A stretch of DNA of 64,000 bases, taken from the NCBI RefSeq assembly GCF_000224145.3, contig NW_004190338.2, positions 243,154 to 307,153 of the forward strand, read 5' to 3'. The notes under the pieces were generated by a model that saw only the letters and a list, made by a program, of their open reading frames with translations, had not been told where the DNA came from and made no database searches. The DNA is from Ciona intestinalis. Lineage: Eukaryota > Chordata > Ascidiacea > Phlebobranchia > Cionidae. Each line of letters begins with the position of its first letter. Position 1 is the first letter of the stretch. Positions 11,501-23,127 of this stretch are shown here, piece by piece. A program made the position numbers and the translations under genes.

Positions 11501-14500
11501 AACTGGCGAACCAGAACCAACTGGTGAACCAGAACCAAGACCAACTGGAGAACCAGAGCCTGAACCAACTGGAGAGCCAGAACCAACTGGAGAACCAGAA
11601 CCTGGTGCAACCCAACCACCAGGATCACCACTGACTCATCCGATGGACTGTATTGATGTTGTAATTGGGTCAGTTAAAGGTAAAACCACTAAACATTAAA
11701 TATTCTGTGTTTCCTGTCATTGCACAACCCAAACATACCACTACAATATGTTGAATGAAAATGTAACTTGTTTTATCGTCGCATGGCAAGGCAACAACAG
11801 TTGTTAAAACATGGGTGTTCCAATTTTCAGGTAACCTTCACAGGGTGCAAGATATGTACACAAGAGATCGTTCCACACCTCGTGCAGATGCCTTCTATGG
11901 TGGAAGTGATGATATTACTGGTTCTGCTGGTTCCCAAGTAGATGGTTTCACCACAATTGTGTTCCGAAAGAAAACTAGAGGTTAATAAAAGCTTCTTACA
12001 GTGTTTTTATTGAGTAATTGGGCTTGCGAAGTTAGATAAATAAACATTCTTTGCTTAAATTTACTCTTGTTTGGATAGTTGCGAAAACATGAGTGGGGGT
12101 AAAATAATTTACCAAAACAAATATTATGTGTTGTTTTACAGCGATACTGCAATGTGACCACAGCATAGTAGATGCTCCAATGCAAGTTGTTTGGGCAATT
12201 GGACAAGGTCTTGATTCGTATGGTCACCGTCCAGGCTCTGGCCTTGAAGCTTGTACAGCAAGTGACTTCAAGTCAGTTTAACTTTTGCTGTCCTAGTATA
12301 TTTTAGTAACAATCACACAAAAAGTGCTCCAAAAATATTTTACCTAAAACACAAAAATTGCTCAAAATTTATTTATTAGAAACCCAAATTTACATTATAC
12401 ATGTGGCCCTAAGAAAAAGTCTAAAAATTAAAAAATACCTGATACCTGAATTTAATAAACAATAAATCATTTTTAGTCTTCCATGTCTCCTACCACACTA
12501 CCTATGTATTATTTAAATACCTTTGTTCTATTTGTTGAAAGGTTTTATCGTCATGACGAAATTAAGTACCATGGCACTAATCGCTTACAGCGGGGTTCCA
12601 GTACAATGAACTTCTATGGTGAGAACTTTAATTGATAACTTAATTATAAAGTTTCTTTTAAACACCTGAACTCGTCTGAAAGCCGTATTTTTAGCGATTT
12701 ATTACACCTCATTTGCTTTTTTTCTGTTCTTATTAAAATATGTGGTGACATAATTAAAATGCAGTTACAGTTATGGTCAAACAGTAATGTGGTAAATGCA
12801 ATATACTTTTGCACTGATTGTTTGTATAGATACATACATTAAGCAAGGTAGAAGAACCCAGTTTAGGTTTTCAAACTGTGGTGCTAAAGCATCAGTTTTC
12901 ACCCCCCATTTAGAAATTTAGATCATGTCTCTCAGGCAGCACAAACGTTAAGCTTATATTAAGCCTACAACAATGTTTTATTTATTTGGTGCTTCTGTCT
13001 ATGTTGTATCCAACCCATATTATCGAAACTTGTTTATAGCCTACCTACACTGCTTTCAATATCAGATTCCTGTTTTCAGCACCATCCACTGTATTTTCAT
13101 GCATAGCTCTACCTTGTCTGGTTCATTTTTATTAACAGCAATTGATTAACACTAAACTATTAAAAAACCCTTTAAATATAAAAGCTACATTGAAAATTCA
13201 CTATCATTTCAGAAAACCCTACACCCCCAACTAACAGTCCTGCACCTGGTGTATGTTCCACTTTATCTGGTGAATACAAATTACCAAGATCATGCGACTC
13301 ATCTGCTGCTAATTTCAACTGCGAGTATTTCCTTTCATGGACTCTTGACTCTTCAACCAACGCCATTCAATTCACCCTAAAAGTGAGATGAACATATTTT
13401 AAAATGTTAAATCGGCTTTTATATTTTTTACACGTCAAAATTGTCATGTTATGCCAGTTCAGTTTTTTGACACATATTGGAGTAGAAGTATACACCTATT
13501 TTGGTTTAAAAAATGTTGGAGTACAAAATTACAAAAATCCTTTTGACATGATAGTCTTTTAAATTATAGAGTCAAAATTTCAAATTGTCACATTTATATT
13601 TTTTGTTTTAACAGTCCAGACAAGCAAATACAAGATGGATCGCACTTGGTATTAGCTCAGACAAAAGGATGGCAAACACAGACGTCATCAGTGCTTATAT
13701 TAATAGCCAAGGCACTGCTGTGGTTCAAGATAGGTATGTCATACGTGTGCCTGATATTACCGTATCTATTAATATGTAAATATATTTGCATGTTAGTGTA
13801 TATATACATGTATCTGATGTAAATCTGTAAGCTGATTTGATTTGGGCCATAAACATAAACAAATGGCAATGAGTTTGTTTTAATTATATCCTGAAATCAA
13901 ATAAAGTCAATTATTTCTTATTAATAACTTATGTCTCATTTCTCATTTACAATGAAAAATAATCATTAAATATTTAGTTGCACTGTCATGCCTTGGTCTG
14001 TTACTTTATCAATCTCCATATGACTTCTTCGGTTAGTAATTGTGATTCCAAAATTCCAAAGTTTAAATAAGCGTTATTCATGTGTGGGTTTGTTGCTATA
14101 GTATCACAGTGTGGGAGTATGGGCTATAACGTCACATTGTTTTATTAGTTGTGTTTAGATCACCATATATGCAGTTAGTCGTTTATTTATGGGGATGATA
14201 GTCATGTTTCATTTGAACCAACGTTTAAGGTTGTAGGTTCATTGAAGTGGTACTTATTACGTGGCAAGTGGTACTTGTCACAACTTGAGAGCCATGTTTC
14301 AGCTTAATGATGTAATTCCAAGTGAAATATCCTCTCACTGCTTCTTAACCTTACAAACACTTGAACTAAGCCACAATAAGTGTGAGCAGATCTAATATAA
14401 AGTCTTGGATTACAGCCAGGCCAATTATTCCCACGGAATAACACACTTTAACCAACAGTTGCTACAACAAACATTACTAGTTTAAACTACTTTAAAAGTA

Positions 14501-17500
14501 CCTTCCCAAAAACCTATTGAATATAAAGATCATTATAATGAATGAATGAATGAATGAATGAATGTAACTTACTTTATCCTTGCATGGCCGGAAAACGACG
14601 GTAGTTATCACACGGGTTTAACACCTCGTGCCAGCTTACGAGTTACCTTGTATGTTACTTTGTGGGTGATTATTTTTTGGGGATTTTTTTATTTTTTTTG
14701 TATGGCTGATAATTTGGACAACCCATTAGTGACCACTGGGTTGGAGCATTTGTCGTTAAGTGTCTTGCCCAAGGACACATACGCCCACAATGGTATAATA
14801 ACTATCAAAAATGCACTAAATATAATACCAACATGGATAATATAAATAACAGTGAATAAATTGACAGGTGGGCAACTGGTTACACTCCACCACCAGTAGA
14901 CTCTGTCAACTCATTATCGGGCATTAGTGGAAGTTATACAAATGGCGTCATGACTTTTCAGGTGAATTGCTANNNNNNNNNNNNNNNNNNNNNNNNNNNN
15001 NNNNNNNNNNNNNNNNNNNNNNTGCATTGCTACCAGTCATATGTAATATATAAAATAGCTTTAGTAAAAAGCTGTTTATTTTGTGCTTATGTTTTGCTAA
15101 AAGAATTATTTCTAATATTTTTTATTCTATTTGTTAGTTTTCCATTTTTATTATTTATACCTCTCATCCCGGGTATAGGCCTAATTTATATTAATTAAAT
15201 GTTAGTCTGTACGTTGCTAAATAAAGTATGACATATTAAAACATATAAATCTTATAGTTTATAAAGTCATGTCCCACAGAAAGGAATATTTTTTAAGCAT
15301 AAACTTATTTTTATTTTTATATTATAAAACATCAACGCAATATTGGCTTATACCAAATTTTTAAATAATATTTTTTCAGTTTTCTCGTCCAAGAGACACA
15401 GGGGATAGTAGCCAGGATGTGAAATTCACTGATAGCGAGTGTCAACACATGATTTATGCAAGTGGGCCTTTAAACACTGGTCGAACAAACATAAACTACC
15501 ATACCTCTACTCCTATAATCAGTAATAATAAGGTGGGTAATACTTTTAGTTATAAAATACATAAATTTTTATGTATCAAATTTTATGCGCACATAGAATG
15601 TTGTTCAATAGCAGTTATTACTGTATGCTGTAATGGTTATGCATTAAGCGCTTTTTCTACATTTTTGTTTTAATTTTTTTGTACAACAAATGTCTGTAAA
15701 AAAATTATTTTTCTTAAAGGCGAGCTGCTATTGAGCCTTTATAAAAATCTTTTTGATCTTATTATTTTTTGCATTCCTTGTACACATTATCTGCTTAAAA
15801 TATAATCCTTATATTCCTTCACAGATTTGCATTCGTAGCTGTGGTGTGATTGTCTCACAAGTTATTAGCATTGAAGGAACTTTAACAATGACAGGAAAAG
15901 TTTATACAAGTGATTTGTCCAACCCAAGTTCTCAAACATTTATTAATTTAAAGGCAGAAGTGGAGCCTTTGGTGAGACACACTTTTGAATGTTACAAACC
16001 TTTGTGTTGCATTAGGTTGATATTTAATTTTACACAAGCTATTACCATCTATGGTGGTAATTAAGGTCCTACAGCTGGCACAACCAAAACCTGGTATTTG
16101 GACCTGTAATTTTTACTCGTTTGTGTTATAAATACATTTATGTTACATTAATCTGTTTACACAATAAACTACATTTGGCCAATGGACCATATATCTCCAA
16201 TATACATCATGCTACTGCTTGGACCCCAAACATACTGTTGAACAATTTTATTACAACAGTTTTTTTAAAATTTATATGCATATTATACCATTTAACCTAA
16301 AAACACTTTCCACCTTTCATGTTTCCTAGCACTTGCTACGGACTGTTATTTCTTTAATACCAAATTCCTGAAGTTCATCACAGTTAAATTAACCTATATT
16401 CATTTATTTAAATTGCAGATTCAAGCTACATTTACAGAAGCAGGACAAGATCTCTCAGCTGGTTCAACAAGCATTGTCACAGTAACTGGTTTCACACAAG
16501 GCAGTGTAATTGTTAACTACGTGGTTCAAGTCACTCACACTAATTCTTCTATCACACCTACTGATGCAGTGGTAAGAATACAAAACAATCTGTTTTTTAA
16601 ACTTAAGTTGCAAATATGTTTTAAATTTTTTGAAACATATTATGGCTCTTTAAGAAATAAAGCTACTTTAAACCTATTTTGTACATATTGTTTTGGCATT
16701 TTAAAAGCAAAACCTGTTATAATCACTTTATGTACATACTGGTTAGGCATTTTTAAAACCAAAGTTGTTTTAATCTTTTTGTGTAGCTGCAAAAATAGAT
16801 TTTAAGAGACAAGTATCCAAATTGGTATCTCAAAACAGGTATTGATGTCTAAAAAAACTGCTACAAAAAAACACTCTTAATTAATGTTTTTATATGAAAT
16901 TTTAGAATCAGCTAGAAAGAGCTTTTAACGACATAATAGCTGCCAACAACGGTTCACTTCCAAACTCCAACATTAAGGTTGCCTCTCTTACAGTGACACG
17001 TATGTATTTCATTATTTCATAAATTTAAAAAATCCATACCTGTTAAAAACAGATATTTTCAGAAATTAAAAAGAAATATGCTAGTAGTAAAATAAAAAGT
17101 TAGTGTTTTTTTAAAAAAAAGAAAAGAAAATGCATCATGGCCCATACATTACATTATTCCAAGTTAGATACCTTAAAACAGTTACATAAAACCATTTCTC
17201 TTTTTAAATGTATTTTTGCACATAAGCAACTCTATTCAAATTCACCTTTAAAAAATTAATATCGAATTAGTTAAAATTAACTTTTTCATTTCATTTTCAG
17301 AACAAGTGCCTGCAACTACAGCAGCCCCTGTACCACCTGAACCTTTTGCTGAATGGAAGATAGCTGTGATATGCGCTTGTATACTTGCTGCTGCCGCCAT
17401 TATTGCTGCGGTGGCTGCTACATGTATTAGAATGCATAGGAAAGAGGGTAAGCTTGATATTAATAGTTAGTTTTTTATTTCTTCTTGGGTTTTTGTAGCA

Positions 17501-18402
17501 AAGATTGGAAAAAAGCAAAATAATGGAAAATAATATTTAAAAATATTATTTTTTAAAAATGTTTTAGGTATTGCAGAAAAAGGCAACGTTATATAAGAAA
17601 TCCCATAAAAAAGAATCTCACTCTTTTTATCATAGCTAGTATTATAAAAAGTAATTTTGTGAAATGGACCCTTAATAAAGTTTATAGTTGCCAATTGCAT
17701 AGCTTAATGTTCTATTTGTCCAATTACAGTGGCAAACATCATAAAACTAATAATTAGTGGGTATAATTATAAATATTTAGAGCATGTTATGTCATCTTTT
17801 AAAGCAGGTTTCAAACAATTTTATTATTAACATATCAATTTTTGCAGACACTTCTTCTGTCATGCCGATGAAGAAAAGTGAAAAAGCAGGATTTGCAAAC
17901 CCAGTAGGTAATGAATATGAAGAACTACATGAGGTATGTTGAATGCTTTTAGTAATTTTTTGTTGCTATCAAACTTTAGTTTAAATTAAAATGGCCGGAA
18001 AGTAATTAGCATCTCTGCCTTTCGACTAGACACTAGAGTTTTGGGTTCAAAGCTCGATGCTGCTATTATTGAGTGTGTGCCGTTTAGCAGACACTTAAAG
18101 GCAATTTCTCCAACACAGTGGTCTATTGTCGTTTAACTAAATTGTCAAAATTCACCATGCATTTAAAATAATAAAAAACAAATATGTACCCACACAGTTA
18201 CATATATGGCAACTAGTAAGCAGACACAAAATGTATGCAACAGAACACTCGTGTTATAACGACTGCTGTTGCCTCTCTGCATGAGTATATATAGGCACCA
18301 TTCATTCATTAATTTATTCTTGTGTTTTAGAAAACATCTCGTGCTGGTTCATCAGGTAGCTCTGCCAGTGGTGACGTTGACAAAATGCAAGAAAAAGTGT
18401 AA
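8594..18402 (+). CDS. Multidomain membrane protein: LPMO-like N-terminus, EGF x2, DOMON x2, SEA, TM (1111 aa)
   Basis: Twenty exons join in phase: 8594-8750, 9361-9431, 9613-9704, 9809-10344, 10417-10536, 10851-11131, 11193-11679, 11831-11980, 12142-12271, 12542-12618, 13213-13382, 13615-13733, 14868-14961, 15380-15532, 15825-15971, 16419-16571, 16906-16999, 17301-17447, 17848-17933, 18331-18402. A signal peptide (1-20) would be cut before H21 ([12 protein letters not shown]). The following module has [10 protein letters not shown] and [13 protein letters not shown]; an exposed N-terminal His plus internal His is typical of copper monooxygenases, but that assignment is inference. Next come a Pro/Glu repeat (about 176-230), two EGF-like domains (about 240-325), a DOMON domain (about 330-700) split by a second Pro/Glu repeat (449-558), a second DOMON (about 705-880), a SEA domain (about 880-1010, GSVIV near 956), a helix (about 1030-1052) and a 59-residue tail. 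Likely a cell-surface haem- or sugar-binding or redox protein. I know no named orthologue. Confidence 0.9.
10018..10185 (+). repeat. Proline/glutamate-rich coding repeat, tract 1
   Basis: Within exon 4 of the membrane-protein gene, a degenerate 18-24 bp unit (CCAACTGGAGAACCAGAA and variants) encodes repeats of PTGEPEP and PRPTGEP. The opposite strand and other frames are open only because of the repeat. It forms an extended, Thr-containing linker between the N-terminal module and the first EGF-like domain, probably O-glycosylated (inference). Confidence 0.9.
11281..11610 (+). repeat. Proline/glutamate-rich coding repeat, tract 2
   Basis: Within exon 7 of the same gene, about 110 codons of [15 protein letters not shown] and PRPTGEP units. 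The DNA unit is the same as in tract 1, although five other domains' worth of exons do not carry it. It lies inside the first DOMON domain. Length is likely polymorphic. Confidence 0.9.
14535..14815 (+). mobile_element. SINE-like interspersed repeat, long copy
   Basis: Begins with a GAAT microsatellite, then TAACTTACTTTATCCTTGCA, GGCCGGAAAACGAC, ACACCTCGTGCCAGCTTACG, GTATGTTACTTTGTGGGTG, GACCACTGGGTTGGAGCA and CTTGCCCAAGGACACATACG. The same blocks recur, in part, at 10695-10780, 11759-11828, 18195-18315, 26675-26765, 27545-27800, 28440-28640, 42480-42660, 44460-44770, 45838-45960 and 52615-52760. It lies in an intron of the membrane-protein gene. Confidence 0.75.
14973..15022. other. Assembly gap (50 N) in an intron
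   Basis: Fifty N just after the donor of exon 13 of the membrane-protein gene (exon ends 14961). The flanking exons join in phase, so the coding model is unaffected. Confidence 0.99.
18195..18315 (-). mobile_element. SINE-like repeat fragment
   Basis: Carries the reverse complement of the family blocks: AGTTACATATATGGCAACTA, ACACTCGTGTTATAACGAC and TTCATTCATT. Related DNA may extend left to about 18000 (TGGGTTCAAAGCTCGATGCT). It lies in the last intron of the membrane-protein gene, ending only about 15 bases before the final exon. Confidence 0.6.
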
Positions 18403-18717
18403 TATGCAACTTAATATTGAGTTCCAGTTCTGTATAAAACATCAGACAAACATGGTTTTAACCCATGGAAAAAATGTCGATGAGATGAAATAGAATAAGT
18501 TTTCATGCAGCACTTATTTCAATTTAAAATATACATTCTTATTTTTATTGCATATTTCTAAATAACGTTTTTCGAGAGTTAAAATCTTAACAATGGTAAA
18601 TAAGAATCATCTCTTTAGTTTTGATGTAAAAGCTATTTTCATTATTTTTGTTGTTGTTTTTGTTTTACGCATATTTATACTTTATTTTCTTTTCCTATAT
18701 CAAAGAACTTAATTTAC

Positions 18718-18723
18718 AATAAA
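18718..18723 (+). terminator. Candidate polyadenylation signal of the membrane-protein gene
   Basis: AATAAA lies 316 bases past the stop codon at 18400-18402 in AT-rich DNA. Other AATAAA-like words exist further right, so this is a candidate only. Confidence 0.4.
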
Positions 18724-20680
18724 CGCATTCTTTTCGAACTGAAAATTCTCTGCAAAAATATTTTGACTTTAAATTTCCAGATGAAAACACTTTTTTCCTT
18801 TTTATATAATTCTACAAAAACAATCGTGTGTTGGATTGAGTTTGTGTATAATAAAATACGACATACACATTCGCTTGTTTAATAGTATGGTGACATGGTG
18901 GTACAGGAGAGCATAACTCCAATGCATAGCTCCAATCGTATTTCATTATAAAATAATTTTATAATAAAGAACTTGTGAACACCTGTTAACAATATCGTCC
19001 TGGGGCAAATATGCAATGTTAAAAAATCACATGGTGTTAATTATGAACTATGTTTCAATTGTAACCAATAAAAAAAGTGCTGTTCCAACACTCGTACATG
19101 CCTATGAACAAACAAGGTAATCTTAATTACATGCTAATTAGACAGTTTTTTTTTTTCTAAAGTACATGAATATATATTTTGATTTATTAAAAGTGTAACA
19201 GTAAGGTGCTAACTTTATAGTATGCAAGTTTAAATTATCCAGTATTGCAACTTAATAAAAATAGGCCGAAATATATTGTAAAGTATGATTGTGTCTAAAG
19301 AAATTAGTATTGGTTTGTAAACAAATGAATATGCCTATATTAAGTTTATGTGGTACACACACACCACAGTTAAATTTGTACACACAAGCCGAAAAAGAAT
19401 ATATATATACGTTAAAAAGTTTAGCTTGTGGCCCACACATTGTAGTTTTGCCGATATTTATTGTCAAAATTTTAAATGTTTGTAATTTAACACGTTCTAC
19501 ATCCTGGGTAATTCAAATATGGTGTACTACTATATTAACAAAGTAATATATGGGAACACATTAGAAACTCAGTCACTGGCAACAGAAGATAAATTACGAA
19601 AAATTTAAACCTAATGATCAGGCGTAAAATTTTAGTTTGTGTTAGTACCTGTATTGATAAAAAAAATATGTATTACAATACAAACAAGGATTTGGAACTG
19701 TCCCAATTTACACACCTGGTGGGAATCATTTAATATCTGCTTAGGTATCCCAATTTTCCCTACATTACTATATTAAGAATAAAAATTGAGAATCTCGGTA
19801 TATAGGAAAAATGTTTTTTTTTTTCATTTTTACACAACCTAATAGCAGTCCAACCTAATAGCAGTCCAAATATCTTACAGAACACACCTGCTGCATTAAA
19901 AAAAAACTTTCACCTATGGAATGCAGCAAACATGGCATTATGGTTATCATGAGAACAGCTACATCACCTTCATATCACTGACGAAATACATCTTTACCAA
20001 CGGTCTCTTCTAACTTTAGTCTTTACAGGAGCTGGGATGTGTTAAATGGTTGTTTCGTTAACAAATAAAAATAACACACGAAAATAAAAAATATCATTGC
20101 TTATAAAGCAAGAAAAATTTCTGAAATATGGAAACACAGTTTGGGTATGTTTAAATGATTAGGTTCTTTAAAACATTACTTTGTACAAAGAACTGTGTGT
20201 AGATGAAGTATTATTTATTATCCAATTTACTTGAAACACACCACTTTATTATGCCAACGTGAGGTGTCAAATTCCCTGGCATGCACCCTGTTCTAATAGT
20301 TTATGCCAACAGTAGAAAGGGAGTTTCCACAATGTTTTAGGTTTATGCAGTATTCTGTAGGATATTTGGACCCCTATTTAATTGTGTAAAAATGAATTAT
20401 GTTATTATTATAGATTATGTTATTATTACATTTCTATATAATGGATAACCTGGAATATTGAGTGTAATATGAGTGTTTACTTCAGTTAGTCAATCATTAC
20501 AACAATGTACATAAGTATCAATATTTACTTTATCACAGTGTAATACAGTTTGACTTCGAGTAGAACCATGTATGGTAGTTCATGTGTGATTTTGACAGCC
20601 AGGAAAGAATTTAAACGCTTTAGTTTTAATAATTTTAATTTATTAGAGATTTCTAAAGATTTGTATTGTAAATCACTGTA
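18724..20680. other. Intergenic DNA, no gene recognised
   Basis: AT-rich sequence without splice-consistent coding frames. A badly decayed relative of the TIR family may be present near 19690-19775 (GGTATCCCAATTTTCCC). A small direct duplication, CCTAATAGCAGTCCAA, occurs twice near 19840-19870. The right end should contain the promoter of the gene starting at 20681. Confidence 0.5.
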
Positions 20681-23127
20681 ATGGAAACACAGCATCAAGA
20701 CAGCAGTGAAATATGTGAGGAGGAAAACACACTGGTTGAGGAGTTGAAGCTGGCTTGTGATAAGGACAATAAAGAAGTTGATTTAAAGAAATCGTCACAA
20801 GCACTTCATGCAATGGCAAATTTATATGCAGAAAAAAGCAAACAAAAAAGTTAAGTTACATTCGCAGTGCCGCACTTTACAATGCTGCCTTTATTCGGAA
20901 CAAAGAAAATAATGAAATAAAAAGTAATTTGGACAGTTTATACATTGAGGTTCTTAATGTCGCAGGAGCTGAGATGAAAACAGACAATTTGGTTGAATTT
21001 TCCAATAAAGTGAAACGGAAGCTTAAGAGTTACAGGGAAAGATTAAAGAGCGTTAAATTTCCATTGATACCGGAAAATGTAGAAGAAGAAGAACTTGTTG
21101 CCTTGGGGGAAGATAAAATCAACAAGGTGAAGGAGATGCAAGATGATGTTACTGCAAATTACACTGAGTTAATGAAGTATGTGTCTGACAAATGTGAGAA
21201 GATCATGGGGAAGCCACCTTGTAAGTACACAGTTGTAGGAATGGGGTCATTGGCTCGTGCCCAGATTACTCTGTATTCTGATTTTGAGCATGTAATTGTT
21301 CTGGATGATAAAGTTGGTAACATGAATGAACAGGAAAGAAAGAAGGATATGAGATACTTCAAGTGGTTTACCACTATCTTCCACATTATTGTGATTAACT
21401 TAGGAGAAACCATACTTCCTGCTGTTGCAATCCCCACTCTAAATGGAGAAAAGGGAAACTGGTTTTATGATAGCATTACTCCAAGAGGCATCTCCTTTGA
21501 CGGAATGATGCCATATGCAAGCAAAATACCGCTTGGCAGGCAACAGTCGACCAAAGAGAAGCCATGGAAAACAGAATTGATTAAACCAGTAGCGGAAATG
21601 GTGAAATACTTGAGCTGTGAAGAAGATATGAAACAAGGATATCATCTCGCTGATATCTTGTCCAAGACATGCTATGTAGCTGGTGATCAATCTTTGTACA
21701 AAGATTTTGAAAAAAGAGCAAACTCATTTGTTGTTCAAAACGATAAATCCAGTGATTTTAAGCAATTGAAAAAACAGATAAATGATGATTTAAACAATTT
21801 CCAGCCATTGATTCAATTTTGCGGTTTAAGATTTAATGCAAGAAACAATAATATCAAACGCCTGGTCTACAGAAATGCAACTTTGTTTATAGCTGCTCTT
21901 GGAAGATTACATTGCATTCAAGAATCCTCATGCTTTGATGTTTTGGATAAATTGAAAACCAATGGACTTTTCAAGGAACAAATCCGACACAAATTGAAGT
22001 TTATGGTGGCTGTAGCTTTAGAGATAAGATTCAAAATGTATATGAAGAGTGGAAAGCAGGATGATTCTATTTTTGTCAATAATGATGCACATATACAGAC
22101 TTTGGTTAAACATTTAGAAGCCTTTGTGGGAAAGGAAAGCTTGATCCAATTTGTTGCAACAGCAGTACAGCTTACTGAACATTTTTGGAGTAAAGTCTTT
22201 GAATTATTTAGTGATAAAATGGTATACTCAAATAACAGGATTCTTGCTGTGGCTATGTTGAAAATGGATGAAGATTTTAAAATAAAATGCCAATTATTTT
22301 TACAAGATGATACAAGTATTGATGAAAACATCATTGAGGTTGTATTAAGGTTTATTACTGATGTATTGCAATATACAACAGTGTTTCTGGAATATCCTAA
22401 TATTGGTTTAAAGATTGCAAGAAAAATATTAGTGTACTGTAAAGATACAGAACAAGTGTTTGTTGCCAAATCATATATATTTTACTTTCTTGTCTATTTA
22501 GATGACAAAACCGATGAAGTGGAAATGCTTAGGAATCAGTTGAGGGAAATTATAAAAGGAAGAAGATTAATCTGCAAATATAAAGAAAAAAAAAGATATT
22601 TGAATTGTTGGTGGGCTGTTTATAACTATGCACATGCTTTGTTCAGAATGAATCAAGACAAATTATACCTTAATGTGCATGAGCACTTAGTACAGCTCAA
22701 TAACTTAAACTCAGACTATACAAACACTTGGGGTTGTTATAATATGCTTTTAATTAAATCTGGAGCTTTACTGCGTTTAAAATATTTTAGCGATACTGTA
22801 GTAGTAGCAAAGGAGATGTTATTGTTTCAAATAGAACCTACAGGAGTTTTGAAACCATTTTGTTACTTCTTACTTGCAATATGTCACTTTGGTTTAAAAA
22901 ACTTTGTTGAATCGCTTATTTGTAATGTACAAGCTATTCGTGAAGTTAAGGCAACACATAGGCCACAATGGATGGGAATGTGGGAAAACACTTTTAACAG
23001 TTTACATTTCCTACTGACAACATTGTTGCCAGAACAAAGTAATGAGGTGCTTGATTTACTTTGGAGTAAGATATGTGATGATATGAGTGAATATGCTTTT
23101 CAAATATATAATTATAAAATGAATTAA
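20681..23127 (+). CDS. Nucleotidyltransferase-fold / helical-repeat protein, single exon with an apparent frameshift
   Basis: An ATG at 20681 opens a 57-codon frame (METQHQDSSEICEEE...) closed by TAA at 20852-20854. The next frame continues without a break to the stop at 23125-23127. The switch falls in CAAAAAAGTTAAG: one extra A gives KQKKLSYIRSAALYN, matching the style on both sides. So I treat this as one gene of about 800 residues with a 1-base deletion. The downstream part has the nucleotidyltransferase-like signature GSLARAQITLYSDFEHVIVL, similar to GlnD/DUF294-type domains recalled from invertebrate proteins. Here the acidic motif is D-F-E, not the usual D-x-D. The C-terminal half is alpha-helical and TPR-like (for example FCYFLLAICHFGLKNF). 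The lack of introns contrasts with all neighbours and suggests retroposition. Function unknown; loss of function by the frameshift cannot be excluded. Confidence 0.8.

Noticed and set aside
11184..11634. Open frames of 96-143 codons overlapping exon 7 in other frames and strand
   Set aside because: Repeat shadows; composition (Trp/Phe/Ser or Leu/Val runs) is what the reverse of the repeat gives.
18000..18060. tRNA-like B-box word GGGTTCAAAGC
   Set aside because: No A box or cloverleaf around it; it lies in SINE-like repeat DNA.
21918..22469. 183-codon minus-strand open frame
   Set aside because: Antisense to the nucleotidyltransferase-fold gene and rich in Cys/Ser/Thr, as expected of a shadow frame.
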